The notes: a model not told the origin generated them from the letters alone. Counted from the first letter of the stretch, positions 23,491 to 35,560 are shown. The stretch is DNA of 64,000 nt from Ochotona curzoniae (GCF_017591425.1 NW_024467121.1:20224707-20288706), one strand, 5' to 3'. Made by a program: numbers and translations.

Positions 23491-23911
23491 TAACATGAAT
23501 GCAACAACACCACTAAAGGTGGTTTACAGTTATATAAAGTACCTATCTAGGACTTAACATTAAATATACTCAGGGCTAACTGATGTTAATTAGCATGAAA
23601 ATAATATTAAATAACATAAATATATAAAATGTAAATATGTTAAACATCATTGTCAATGTTAACAAATGTTAATTCCTTTGTTCTTCCCTTCTCCCTAACA
23701 CTAACTTGGTAATAAGAATTCCACTCATCTCATGGTTAAAGATCATGAATCAGTGTCAGCTGATTGGCAATCAAAATTTCAGATTTTAAATTCGCCTTGA
23801 AGCCAAATAAAGCAAATGGTGATCACAATATTTTGCTGTCAACAAGTAGGGCTGGGAAATACTAGTTTCCTATATATCTGGAAAAAAAATCCACAAAATG
23901 GTATTATCTGT
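23491..23911. other. Unassigned AT-rich sequence
   Basis: No recognised element; it includes a TTAA/ATAAAT-rich stretch at 23570-23680. Confidence 0.5.
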
Positions 23912-24278
23912 AAAAGAATTTCAATTCCAGGGCCCGGCACGGTGGTGCAGTGGTTAAGGTCCTCGCCTTGCACGCCCCAGGATCCCATATGGGCGCCGGT
24001 TCTAATCCCGGCAGCCCCACTTCCCTTCCAGCTCTCTGCCTGTGGCCCAGAAAAGCAGTCAAGGACGGCCCAAAGCCTTGAGACCCTGAACCCGCGTGGG
24101 AGACCCAGAAGAGGCTCCTGGCTTCAGATTGGCATAGATTCGGCCATTGTGCTCACTTGGGGAGTGAATCATCGGACGGAAAATGTTCCTCTCTGTCTCT
24201 CCTCTCTGTATATCCGCCTTTCCAATAAAAAAAATAATAATAAAAATAAATCTTTAAAAAAAAAGAATTTCAATTCCA
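23912..24278 (+). mobile_element. Young full-length CSINE with 18-bp TSD
   Basis: The element (23930-24260) opens 'gggcccggcacggtggtgca', contains 'ggcgccggttctaatcccgg' and ends 'cctttccaataaaaaaaata'. The perfect flank aaaagaatttcaattcca lies at 23912-23929 and 24261-24278. Confidence 0.96.
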
Positions 24279-25019
24279 AAGTATAGCTGTGCAACACTAT
24301 AGGATGGCAACCATTAAAATTTTCTTCAATGCTAACTTAAGATCAGAAACTGTCTTTACATATTTTTGATTGCCAAAGCCCTGGCATTCTCATTTTAACT
24401 CCAGTTCTTCTTGAACTCAGTAAAAGGACTTGCATTTGGCTGGGAAAAAATGCAAATGCTCAGTAGGTATTTCTCATTCACCCATGTATTTTCAACCCTG
24501 AGAATATATTTTCAACCTTGATAAATTCAGTCAAAAGGAGAAAGGATATTACAGATTTTGCTTCTACTGACACTCAACTATTTTCTAGACTCTTAAATCA
24601 AAGCTTGAGAAGGATAAAACCTTTGCATGTTCTGCAGAAACGCTGCCAAACCTCCAGGCTGGGTGAGTTTGGGGATCTTGGCTTCTTGCCTTCACAATTT
24701 TTTGCTCAAATTACATTATTCATATTCATGCTGCTCTCTCTTAAGTAATAGCTTAAAAAGCATGTGCCAATAAAATGAACATTTTTATGATCAAGGAGCT
24801 AAATGAAGAAAAAAGCAAGATACACCCCCTCACTCCTTAGTAAACCTGTGTATTTAATAGCACCCTGAAATCAAACAGCTGTGTTTTCCATGTCTAACCC
24901 CACCTGCACTGAGGTAAATGATCCACTGAAGGCCAAATCTGTCCTAGCATGATGAGTAAGAAAAACCCCTAATCTGCCCAATGTAGAGTTAAGCCTGAAA
25001 CAGTCACCCCTCAAAATAA
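24279..25019. other. Unassigned intronic sequence
   Basis: No recognised element. Confidence 0.5.
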
Positions 25020-25321
25020 CAATCCAATTTGTGGCACAGAAGGTAGTGGATGGGGGCTGTGTCAACACTGGGAAGTCAATAGCCACCAATTTGAGTCTCA
25101 ATTGCTCCACTTCATATCCAGCTCCCTACGCCTGGGAAAAGCAGTGGAAGATGGACCAACTGTTTGTGCCTCTGTTACTCATGTGGGAAACCTGGATAAA
25201 ACTCTGTCTTGTGGCTTTGGTCTGGCTCAGCCCAGGCCATTGGGAATGAACTGGAAGATGAAAAACGTCTCTTTCTCTCCCTGTAACTCTTTCAAATAAG
25301 TAAATGAATCTTTAAAAAAGA
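25020..25321 (+). mobile_element. Older CSINE
   Basis: Blocks: 'ttgtggcacagaaggtagtg', 'catatccagctccctacgcc', 'gatggaccaactgtttgtgc' and the end 'ctctttcaaataagtaaatg'. It is of the CTTTCAAAT-ended type. Confidence 0.85.
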
Positions 25322-26827
25322 AGAGGTACAGGAATCCAGTGGCTTATATTGGTGAGGACCACAAAAAGACTTGATATGACAATAGCGCTAAGGGTCTTGG
25401 TTCAACTACAGGAAGAGTGCATTTGCATTCTCAAAAGAGTTTCTTTCATGTGGCTCTCTGGACTCTGTACTGTTAAAGAGTCAATCATGTAGCAAAATTT
25501 CAGGCAAAGTTGATCTTCTAACTTCATCTAACATTGCTCCAATATTTTGTGTTGCTGCCATCTTGTTTTTTGAGAAGTGGTCATCAGTGTGGACCAGTTG
25601 AGGCATAGACATAGCGACTTTCCACTTTCATGTTTCTATGGAAATGGGTGTGTTTTTGTGGAGGGGGGTTATAAATACCTGTCCCATTATTGGAATTAAA
25701 ACGTCCCTAATGTATGTACAAGCCCATAAGGTTCTTAAAGGAGAAGGCTTGACTCTCTTCATCTTTGTATCTTTTGGTTTACCATTCATTTTCTACTAAT
25801 TACTGGATATATTAACTCAAGCAAATGAACTGATCAATATATTACTTGATAACATCTTTGACATACTGCCCCCAGATATACAAAATTTTAAAAGAAAATA
25901 ACAAAAGACCGAGAACCTTTAGTTATCAAAAAGTGAGATGTCAGTCAGTAGGGGTTTGATGATCCCACCCACTACCTTCCTCAGACCCAGGCATCCTGCA
26001 GCCAGCAGCAATTCTCTAAAGATATCTGGCCTCTTAGAGGTGATGAAGTATGATTTCTGTGCATGCCTGTCCTACATCCATTTTTTCTTATTACTTACCA
26101 CCCATTAGTGCTAAAGCAATACATTTGACCTTAAGACTCCGCTTTGCCAGTTTTTGAGGCCATTTTTATAAAGATTTGGTTACTAGAAAGATGGATAAAT
26201 TCCAAGTGTGAGATAAATGGAATATTAAGACAATTCCTTAACATTAGAAATGAAAAAACACGTTCTTTCCCCAAGAAGCTTGAAGCACCTTATGAACTAA
26301 TCATATGATTTCATTCCAGACATCCCTGAAGTAGGGTATTTATCTTCCACTTTCTCAAGATATCGATTCTCTAGGTGAGATGATTTTCTACAGTAGAGCA
26401 CACAAGTGGAGCTGAAAACCTACAGACCCCGAGAAGACTTATTAACAATCCATTCTCCTTTCTCAGCCTTCTCTTCACACTTCCAAGAAATGTATGACCC
26501 AAAGTGCTTAATCTCAAAGTAAGAACAAAGGAATACAGAACAAAGCTCACAGTCCAGCTTCTCAATGGGGAAGCAATAGGATGGCTCTCATTTTACTTTC
26601 TAATGAGCCTCTAATCTTGGAATGCACTAATGTGATGGGCCTGATGTTGGAAGATGAGGTATATTTGCTTAAGTTGATACTTAGCATACAAGAGGGAATA
26701 TGTGTAATTTGACACAAGAATGTAGACTTCCCACAGTCTAGGTAAGCAATCTCCAGGTATTGAGACTAACTCCAGCAGACAAGGACACAGCATTTTAAAA
26801 AGTATGCTATTTAAACTCTTTTAAAAG
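25322..26827. other. Unassigned intronic sequence
   Basis: About 1.5 kb with no recognised repeat or exon. Confidence 0.5.
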
Positions 26828-27295
26828 AAATTGTGTGGTAAATATACATACTATGGAATGCTACTTAGCCATAAAAAGAGTAAAATCCTATCTTTTGCAA
26901 CAAAATGGATGCAACTGGAAACCATTAGGCTTAGCAAAATTAGTCTCAAGAAGACAAATTAGTTTTTTTTTTTTTTTCCATCCTAAAATGCTGCAGCTAA
27001 AATGTGTAAGAATGCAATGGTTATTTTGGGACAGGATTGTCACTTTCAGCCCATGTTTATACTCCAGTAGAAATGTGCTTTTTGCCTTTTTTACCTTTTA
27101 CTGGCTGAATATTATGATTAGTGGCAAATTAAGCTTGTTAATATGAAGAAAATGAAAAATTATGACTGTGAAAACACTGTTGGAGAGAGGGAAAGAAAGG
27201 AGGGGTATTGCAGGAAGTGGCTGTATTCTTGAACTATACACAAGGAATATACAAAGTAAGTTCTATTTATATTAAAATTTTAAAAGCGTAAAAAT
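26828..27295 (+). mobile_element. L1 3' end (ORF2 tail plus 3'-UTR)
   Basis: 'actatggaatgctacttagc', 'cataaaaagagtaaaatcct' and 'aaaatggatgcaactggaaa' are the conserved end of L1 ORF2. A 3'-UTR follows, including a T-run and 'gctgcagctaaaatgtgtaa'. It is strongly 5'-truncated and encodes no complete protein. Confidence 0.8.
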
Positions 27296-27374
27296 TTTTC
27301 AAAATGTTAATTGTAAGAACACTGCTATTATTTGGATGTTACTTGTTCCCCCAGAGACTCATGTGATTTGGTGT

Positions 27375-27510
27375 TGGCGCTAGCTTAGACTTGACCCAGT
27401 TTGGCTACTGCAGCCATTTGGGGAGTGAATCAGCAGATGGAAGATCTCTCAAACCCTTTCTCTCCCTGTTTGTGAAATACTGTCTTTCAAATAAAATTTT
27501 AAAGATTATT
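27375..27510 (+). mobile_element. CSINE 3' fragment
   Basis: Only the 3' third is present: 'ttggctactgcagccatttg', 'gggagtgaatcagcagatgg' and 'gtctttcaaataaaatttta'. Confidence 0.85.
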
Positions 27511-28004
27511 TTAAAGAGAGAATATGAGAAAATCAAAATTGCTATTGTATTTTCACACAACCATTACTTTCTTGAGACTAACAGAGAGATTGATACCATG
27601 GACACAGGGAAGACTCAAGTTAAACTGGTGATTTTCTTGACATTTTTACCTTGCATCAAGATAAGAGGAATGAAGAATACAAGCCTTTTCCTGTACCTAC
27701 ACCCAGAACAGAAATAACAAAAATACTATGAAATCATGCATGTGTAGTATCACCTAAAAATTGTAATGACTTTTTAAAATCTTTTACAGATGTGGAAAGA
27801 AAAAATAAGATGAATGAGAAGAAAACTAAAATTTATTCAAATAGAACCTGGTGACCTGACAACACATGGGTTTGATTACAAAGAAAGTAGCCGGAAGCAG
27901 ACTGAAATACCAATATTCTGACTCAGAATCCAGATCTTCTTGCTACATGAACTTATAAAAATGGCTATGTAGTATTGATTTTGGGGGTTTTGTTTGTTTG
28001 TTTT
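27511..28004. other. Unassigned intronic sequence
   Basis: No recognised element. Confidence 0.5.
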
Positions 28005-28340
28005 CTGGCATGAATGCAAAATTAATGCTATAATATAATTCACAAGATTAACAGCTTAAAGGAAAAATATCCCCATTCTCTATAGATGCAAAGTAATAAT
28101 CCAAAAGAGGTATTTATTCATGATACAAAATTATCTTAGCAAATTAGAAAGACACATCATATCCCTAATAGCTTAACAACGTATAGCTACTCATATTAAA
28201 AAAAAAACTTTAGAAAACAATATTTTTTAATGGTGAAATGTTTAAAGTGCTTCATTTAAGAGCAGGAACATGCTAAGCACTTCCCTAATCACTACTTCAG
28301 TTTAAGGTCCTAGTGAGCATAGTCAGATAAAAAGATATAT

Positions 28341-28375
28341 GTGAGGGTATTGCAAAAATTTTGTGATAAAATAAA
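28341..28375. mobile_element. Mariner-type MITE left-end remnant
   Basis: 'gtgagggtattgcaaaaatt' followed by 'ttgtgataaa' resembles the terminal motif seen at 8536 (gagggtatttcaaaacaatt). The remainder is lost or replaced by the adjacent CSINE. Confidence 0.4.
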
Positions 28376-28379
28376 AGAT

Positions 28380-28668
28380 ATATGACAGAAGGGAAGAGAA
28401 ATGGATTTTTCTATCCACTATATCATCTCCAAAATGGTTAAAAGAGCTGGAACTGAGCCAAGCTGAAACCAGAGCCATGAGCCCTATCCAGTGTTGCCAC
28501 ATAGGTAGGAGGGACTAAGTACTTGAGCCTTCTACTGCTATATTTCCATGTGTACTTCCAAGGAGCTGGATCAAAAGCAGGGTAGGAAGGACTTGAATTA
28601 CTACTCTGATATAGAATGGCATCATAAGCAACAGTTAAACCATACTGCACCACAACATGGGTCTCGGG
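28380..28668 (-). mobile_element. Old CSINE inside the L1 remnant
   Basis: Minus-strand blocks: 'ttaaaagagctggaactgag', 'ctgaaaccagagccatgagc', 'ccaaggagctggatcaaaag' and 'agttaaaccatactgcacca'. It is strongly diverged. Confidence 0.7.
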
Positions 28669-29767
28669 ATGAAATGCCTACTTGGATCAACATGGAGCAC
28701 CCTATTGCTAGAATTGTACAGGAAGAGACCATATACAAATATGCATTATAATACACATTTTCACATTTACTAATGAAACAAAACTCCAAAGAATCAAGGA
28801 AAGTGTTATTAACAGACAAGCTTAAAAAGGATTAGACAATTTACTGAATTTGAATATTTAAAAATGTTAAAACTAACATCACTAACTTTTTGTAATAAAC
28901 CTCAGTATATACAGCTGCTTTTTTAATGAAAAAAATTAATATGGCTTCAGACATCTAAATAAATGGATACCTCAATAATTCATGGCCATGAAGACTTGAC
29001 TAACAAAAAATGTTAACCTTCATTGAAGTGATCTTAGAATTCTATGCAATACCAATGATAATCCCAAAAGACTATGAGACTAGAAGAATAGTATAATCTC
29101 TATGAATGGATACATAAAGAGGAGGAAAATGTAGGTTACTCCTGAAGAACAACTTAAAAGGAGAACTCATTTTGTGGACTCCACACTTTCTATGAAGCTA
29201 CAGTAGTTGAGAAACTAGCACAGCACCACAGGTGGGAGGAACAGAACAGTCAACAGAGCAGAGGATCAAGAAATAGGCCAGAAATAGAGATCTGATTTAT
29301 CCTAGGAAAGCACTGAGGATTAGTGGGGAATAGGTACACAATGACGGAAAGATCTCATCCCACAGGGAAAAAAGATAACTTTCATCTTTTCTTCATATGC
29401 TGCACAAAAATAAGTTCCTGGTGGATCTGATCAAACTCAAAATATGGAAAATGAAAAAACATTCAGAATAATGAGCAGTTCATCTTTATAATCTCCAGGT
29501 ACAATTTCTTAAGCAAAACACATAGTCCCTAGAGATAGGAAGTGTTACTTTTACCATACTAAAATGAAGAATTTGTGTTCACTAAAAAATATTATATCAA
29601 GAAAAGTTACAATTTTAAGCCCCTAAGTGGAGACAGCACAGCATTTCTAAATGCCAAACATGAGGTTACTGTTTACATGTGTGAGACGTAACAACTAGTC
29701 AGAAAAATACAAACAACTGACAGAAGAATGTACAAAGGGGAAATGCAAATATTCTATGACCACAGTG

Positions 29768-30060
29768 TGGGGCCATGGTGTAAATCACTGCCAAGAACAA
29801 TGGCATCCCACATGGGCTCTGGTTCAAGTTTCAGCTGCTTCACTTCCAAGTCAGTTCCATGCTAATATTTCCAAGAAAGCAAAAAAAAAAAAAGACTCAA
29901 GTGCATGGGAGATCTGTATGGATTTCCAAGTTTCTTCTGGCTTTTACCTGGCCATGGGTATCATCTAGGGAGGGAACCAGCAGATGAAAGACCTCTCCCT
30001 CTTCCTACCTCCATCACACCCTCTGTATCCCATCCAAATAAATCATCTTTAAAAAAAAAT
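29768..30060 (+). mobile_element. Older CSINE inside the L1 remnant
   Basis: Blocks: 'tggggccatggtgtaaatca', 'atggcatcccacatgggctc', 'gggagggaaccagcagatga' and 'tatcccatccaaataaatca' with A-tail. It has an internal A-run of 13 at about 29881. Confidence 0.85.
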
Positions 30061-30775
30061 GAAAGGAGGAAGCAAATAACACAAGTCATTTCACATGTAA
30101 TTACTTCACACACACTTAGAGAGGCAATTCTAAGGTTTGATGAAGAGATAGGATAAAAATTACCAAGTGATCCTTGTTCACTTCTGGGTAGAGATTAAAT
30201 TAAGAACATCTTTTGAACCTTTTTGGCTTAACTCAAATTGGGCTAAGATGCAGCAGTTCCCCTCCTTGATGAAAGTCCTGGACAAAGTTTCCACTGAAAG
30301 TATGGACTGGGAACAGTCTATACCACACTGTTTTGCAAACAAAAACCTGTATATACCGATGTGCTCCACAGCAGAATGAATGAACACATGACTGTATATT
30401 TGCAATTCAATTTCATCAATGTGAAGAAATGTTAAAGATAAGTTGAAAATTTTACACAGAAGATGATTCCATGTGTACAGAGTTCAGAAATAGGCAAGAT
30501 TAAATGCTGTTAATATTTTTTGGCGACAACAACACAGTACAATTCCCAAGAAGAGCAGTGGAATGATTAATGTAAAATAGATGCTGGCTACCACCTCCAG
30601 GAGGGGCAGCAGGGCAGTCAGGCAGGGGTCCAGGAGGATTCTACAGCCTGTTAATGCTGCTTTCTAACCAATTTACTAGGTACACACATTTCTCCTCTTC
30701 TTAAGCTTCAAGTAGGTTTAATATCTTATGTTGTGTATATGATGTAATACCTCCTATTTAATAAAAGAAACAGGC

Positions 30776-31863
30776 AGGCTTTGCCTGAAGCCACCAGTGA
30801 TGCTAAAAGTTAGGGCCTCACAGGCCAGAGGTCCAGATGGCCTGGTGTGGAGTCATAAAACAGAAGCAAGTAAACAAGCGTATTAAAGTTCTGTGTGTCC
30901 ACATGGCCGGAGGCAGATAAAATAATAAGGCCGTGCCTGCAGCTTTGCAGTAGGTGCAATATCTCTGTAATTTATTGCAATCCAGAGTTCACTGACCCTC
31001 AATACTGGTGCACGGTTACCATGCACCAGTCATACACAGCAACAACTGGTCCCCAACTCAGGCAGATTCAGTGGGCAAACTAGTGAAACGAATGCCTTTG
31101 GCATCCTTAACAACACAGGAACTAATAAAGATGTAAAGATTTTTTCCTGCATGCCAGTGAGCACATTCTGCATTGCGTTAACCTGCTGACACGATTTGTA
31201 ATGGCATAGAAAGGTCACTGAGGCCTAAATTCACTTGGTGTGATGTGCCACTGTGATCTTCTCAAACACACACGCTTTATTAAATATCAGTTCTCATCTA
31301 ATTTCCAAGAAGGGCATCCAGAGGTTAGGGTGGGCTCAGGTGCACGAAGCAGGGCTCTTATTGTGTCTTCCATTTGCATAGCATCTGCCCTTTGAATCAA
31401 TCAGCATGTCTCCTCTGAGGTCTCATATCAGTCTACAGTGTACCCTGGCAGTGGAGGGAGGAGCAAGTCAGGAAGCACTTTTTTTTTTTCTTTTTTGGGT
31501 AAATGAATAACTTAAGTCAGACACAAAGAATTTTCTGTACTAAGATTCATTTCCATTTTCTTTAAAGTGGAGATTCAAAGGAGGACCACTCTCTGTTATG
31601 TCAGGCCTTGGCATACATTAACATGGAAATGGATGCAATGAGGGTACCCCATATCAACAAAATGTAGAGTTCGCAAACCTCCCAGGGTGCTCGCAGAAAT
31701 AAGCCCCATGGAGTGGCATGGGAGTATAAGAAAAACTGTCCTATGGCCTCAGGCCCTCTGTGTGGTGTCCTGAAGCTGCTGGTATGTTTATCTTCTACTG
31801 AAGATCCAGTACCCTCAGATTTGATAAAAAAAAAAAAGTGGAGTAATTACCAAATTGTAAATT
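30776..31863. other. Unassigned unique block with a hairpin
   Basis: About 1.1 kb with no recognised repeat. It contains a 9-bp perfect inverted repeat (31004-31030), and its base composition is more balanced than its surroundings. It may hold conserved non-coding sequence, but this cannot be judged without alignment. Confidence 0.4.
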
Positions 31864-32135
31864 AAAGGGCCCACATTATGGCACAGAAAACTAAACCCAG
31901 CTTTACCCATGGGCCCCACCTCAAGTTCCAGCTTTTCCACTTCTGATCCAGCTCCCCGCTAATGTGTCTAGGAAAATAGTGGAAGATGGTTCAAATACTT
32001 GGATCCCTACCACCCATAGGGGAGACTGGAAAGAAGCTCCTGGATCCAGCCCTGCCAAGCCCAGGGAATGAAACAGCAAGCAAAAATTCTTTCTGTGACC
32101 CTCCCTTTCAAATACAATGAATAAAGCTAGAAAAA
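31864..32135 (+). mobile_element. Older CSINE
   Basis: Blocks: 'aagggcccacattatggcac', 'cttctgatccagctccccgc', 'ggagactggaaagaagctcc' and 'ccctttcaaatacaatgaat'. Confidence 0.85.
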
Positions 32136-32160
32136 CATACAGGCGAATTTTTCTGCTTGG

Positions 32161-32481
32161 CTTTTTTTTTAATATAATGATTAATTCATTTTCTTGGAAG
32201 GAGGTTTACAGAGAGAAAGTGAGACAGTCAGATCTTTCATTCTAGTTCACTCCTGCAGTGGCCAGAACCAAGCCAATCCAAAGCCAGGAAACAGGAGCCT
32301 CTTCCAGATCTCCCATATGGGTACAGGATGCCATGGCTTTGCTTGGGTCATCCTCTGCTGCTTTCCCTGCCACAGGCAGGGAACTGGATCAGAAGTGAGC
32401 AACCGGGTACGAACTGGTGCCCATATGCAATGTCAGCAAGTACAAAAAGAGGATCAGCCAGCCGAGCCATCACACTGGCCC
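32161..32481 (-). mobile_element. CSINE, tail-to-tail with the preceding copy
   Basis: Minus-strand blocks: 'acaggagcctcttccagatc', 'ctgccacaggcagggaactg', 'aactggtgcccatatgcaat' and the head 'gagccatcacactggcccag'. Confidence 0.9.
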
Positions 32482-33045
32482 AGTAAGGGAATGTTCTTAA
32501 TGAAAAAAAGTACTCATAGAACACAGCCATACTCTCACAGATGTCATAAAAACAAAATGATAAATTTAAGAAAAAATACAGGCAGATTTCTCTGGTTCTT
32601 TTTAGACATACAGAGGAGACTGATTTTCATTACTCTGATACCATGTGTTTCTTGAAATTTTCATTTCAGCTCCCATGCTCTCGATTCTAGACCAAGAGAA
32701 TCTACCGCACTCTGCTTGCATTCTGTGACAAGACAGAGTTCTATGCCATAACCTGCCCACTGAGGCTACAGTAAGAGGCACTGAGGCAGGCATTTACATA
32801 GCTTGTTAAAAATTCCATCTAAATGAAAAAATTACCTCTTAGTACTAACTTGTAATAAACTCAAAATAATAGTTAACTTTCTAAATAGCCATATTTGGAA
32901 AGCAATTTCTGAAAATGGGATGTAATCATTTATACTGGATAAAAATAAGCAAGTGAAAGAATTTTCTGGAGAAGGCAGTGGCTGTTACATCTCTCTCTGC
33001 CTCAGCATTCCATTAGGAATGCTACATGTTACTATTTCCACCTTT
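32482..33045. other. Unassigned intronic sequence
   Basis: No recognised element. Confidence 0.5.
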
Positions 33046-33406
33046 AAAACTACTTAGCGGGCCCGGCGCGGTGGCGCAAGTGGTTAAAGGTCCTCGCCTT
33101 GCACGCCCGGGATCCCATATGGGCGCCGGTTCTAATCCCGGCAGCCCCACTTCCCTTCCAGCTCCCTGCCTGTGGCCCGGGAAAGCAGTCGAGGACGGCC
33201 CAAAGCTTTGGGACCCTGCACGCATGTGGGAGACCCGGAAGAGGCTCCTGGCTTCGGATCGGCATAGTATCGGCCCGTTGCGGCTCACTTGGGGAGTGAA
33301 TCATCGGACGGAAGATCTTCCTCTCTGTCTCTCCTCTCTGTATATCTGCCTTTCCAATGAAAAAATAATAAAAATAAATCTTTAAAAAAAAAAAAAACTA
33401 CTTAGC
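33046..33406 (+). mobile_element. Very young full-length CSINE with 13-bp TSD
   Basis: The element (33059-33393) opens 'gggcccggcgcggtggcgca' and keeps a B-box-like ggttctaatccc at 33128-33139, inherited from the tRNA ancestor. It carries 'cggcatagtatcggcccgtt' and ends in a T-rich-to-A-rich tail. The duplication aaaactacttagc flanks it at 33046-33058 and 33394-33406. It still retains many CpGs, a sign of youth. Confidence 0.96.
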
Positions 33407-33763
33407 AAGAGGAGTCTTCATGGCTGTGAGAAACGTGCAGTCATGAATCACTTGGCATGGGGGAGTCCATCACACAGTTTATTAGATGAGTCTATTTTCC
33501 GTCAAGGCATTTGGTCAAAGTGAAACAATTCCAGCTTGACCCAACAGCACTACTCCCAGGCAGGAACATGTAGATGGAACACACAGGTCCAGCACTCAAC
33601 AGGAAGAGCCAATACTTGGCCTCTTGCTCATAGATGCAGAGTGCAGACTCTTGTGGTCAATGGGAGGACCTCTTGCTTGCCGTTTATCCTTCCTGTCCTT
33701 GCTCTGTCAGGCCCTCAGCTCTACCAGTCCAGAAAACCCATTTCTGATCTCTGTACCTTGCTC
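33407..33763. other. Unassigned intronic sequence
   Basis: No recognised element. Confidence 0.5.
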
Positions 33764-34050
33764 TGGCTTGAATGTATCTCATCAAAATTAATGTCTTGAA
33801 AATTCAATCCCCAAATTCCTATTGTGGATGGTATTTGGAGATTAGATTAGCTCATGAGGGAGGGGTCCTATGATAACATTAGTGGATTTATAAGAGGATG
33901 AGAAACACTCTCTATCCTCATTTGATGTCCCCTGCTACATTATGACTCTGTGACAAGTCTTCACTCAATGCAGCCCTCCAACCTTGAAATCTGAAGAGTC
34001 CAGAACTGCAAGTAGCACTGTATTATAGCTAAACAAAACAGACTAAGACA
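33764..34050 (+). mobile_element. MaLR (MLT1) solo LTR
   Basis: It runs from 'tggcttgaatgtatctcatc' through 'gaaaattcaatccccaaatt', 'agctcatgagggaggggtcc', 'ggatttataagaggatgaga' and 'gagtccagaactgcaagtag' to 'gactaagaca'. All are MLT1 landmarks in order, with no internal proviral sequence. Confidence 0.88.
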
Positions 34051-34612
34051 ACCTTTGCTAGGTTTTTTTCCAAACTGCCATTAAGTCCACATCCCTATAA
34101 TGCTTGTAACACTGAGTGGCCCCAAACAAATCAATACAAACATAAGTGCCTATGTTTTCTTATTAATATAAAAATTCTAACATGTAAACCATATGAGAAA
34201 AATGTGAATATCAAAGTGAATACCAAATCAAATTTACCTAGAGACACACACTCACAAGATTAAGGGCCAGCTTCATTTTCATGGTGCTTTTCTTTCAGTG
34301 AAGAATAAAAATAGCCCTTTCTATCCACAGTCCAACCAAAGACTGAAAAGACCAACTAAGGCCCAGAAGATCCACTGATTTTTGTTCTAACTCTCCTATA
34401 TCACTGATGTATGTCACTCGTCAGGCTCATGCCAGCATTTGAATTTGGGAGTTAGGATATAGCAGAAACATTGGAAACTTTCTGTCAAAGCAAATACATT
34501 AGGCTTTGTGAGACATGAAGTAATTGTTGCAAGTATTTTACCCTTATTGACAAAACAAAAGGAATCCTGGACACAGAAATGGCCAAAGTGCATTTCAAGA
34601 CAAATCTTATTT
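34051..34612. other. Unassigned intronic sequence
   Basis: No recognised element. Confidence 0.5.
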
Positions 34613-34745
34613 GCAAAAACAGGTGCTGGATTTCGTTATACAACCTCTGATCTAGTTTACCTACCTCATTTAAGACATAAGACCCAGAGAGGTATCAGTT
34701 GCTTGTCTGTGGTAGAACTAGCACTGAGATCTCAGCTTTTAATAC
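34613..34745 (+). mobile_element. MIR-like SINE fragment
   Basis: 'acctacctcatttaagacat', 'aagacccagagaggtatcag' and 'gtggtagaactagcactgag' follow the MIR 3' half. Confidence 0.55.
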
Positions 34746-35469
34746 CCCAAAGTCCAGTGGAAACACTTTGTTGTTACCACAGATGCCTCCAGTTTTCATC
34801 CCTGATCCATTCACCCAGACATTCATGTACAGTCAATCTTGTCTATCTTCATTATATTGCCATATTGCAAGTCCTCTGTTTTGCAAACACTTTCTATTTT
34901 TCCACAGTGCTCCTCAAAGGCATTCCACATACAGTAGCTGTTTATTAAGAACGTGCAGAAACTTGGAATAGGGGTGGAATCAAGTCAGGGAAACAGAGGA
35001 CATCTACATTAGTTCCAGTGAAATCAGAGGAGATAAAAGATACTGAAGACAGTTGTCCACCTTGCCAATGAAATCTCCTAGAACCATGAGCCAGCCACAC
35101 TTTCACATAGGGTTCCTCTCTGTGTTTTTTCACTCCAGTTGCAATAAATTGCTTTCACAAATGGGTGAGCCTTTCTCCTAACCTTTACCCTGCCTTTTAA
35201 ACACACCTGGAACTGTAGGAGTAAAGGGGAAAGACACAAGCTTTGAGATTTGGCAAGGCAAGCCATAAGGTGCTTTGTCTCCTTGTTAGTCTACAGTGAC
35301 TCGACAATCACATGCCTTAGGTATGACTTCCTAACATGGCATTCATAATGCATATATTCTTTAAAAAAAACATTTTCTTGGCCTTTTTAGGAAAAAAAAT
35401 TAAAGAAAATCCAGAAAGAGCTTAATAGTAATAAAGACAACCAAAGGAGAATTACTGCAATGGTTTAAC
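34746..35469. other. Unassigned intronic sequence
   Basis: No recognised element. Confidence 0.5.
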
Positions 35470-35560
35470 AATTTTCTCAATATTTGTAATGACCCATACA
35501 AAAAAGTACTATTTTTATCCCATTTTGCAAATAACATCATTAAAGAAGTTGGGGAACTTC
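35470..35560 (+). mobile_element. MIR-like SINE fragment
   Basis: 'actatttttatcccattttg' followed by 'caaataacatcattaaagaa' resembles MIR '..actattattatccccattttacagatgagg'. Confidence 0.5.

Larger units (their letters stand above)
28005..30775 (+). mobile_element. Ancient L1 (ORF2 remnant to 3'-UTR), interrupted
   Basis: Successive segments follow L1 ORF2 at nucleotide level: 'ttcacaagattaacagctta', 'ctctatagatgcaaagtaat', 'tcatgatacaaaattatctt', 'tttaatggtgaaatgtttaa', 'gaattctatgcaataccaat' and 'gatctgatcaaactcaaaat'. An older-type 3'-UTR follows ('ccatgtgtacagagttcaga', 'ggctaccacctccaggaggg'). The frame is destroyed throughout. A MITE end and CSINE at about 28.34-28.67 kb, and another CSINE at 29.8 kb, split it. 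Confidence 0.75.

Noticed and set aside
28005..30775. Possible functional L1 reverse transcriptase
   Set aside because: Similarity is visible only at the nucleotide level. The frame is broken repeatedly and interrupted by other elements.
33060..33140. Possible tRNA gene (A-box and B-box-like motifs)
   Set aside because: The motifs belong to the tRNA-derived head of a CSINE. There is no cloverleaf, and the sequence recurs many times in the window.
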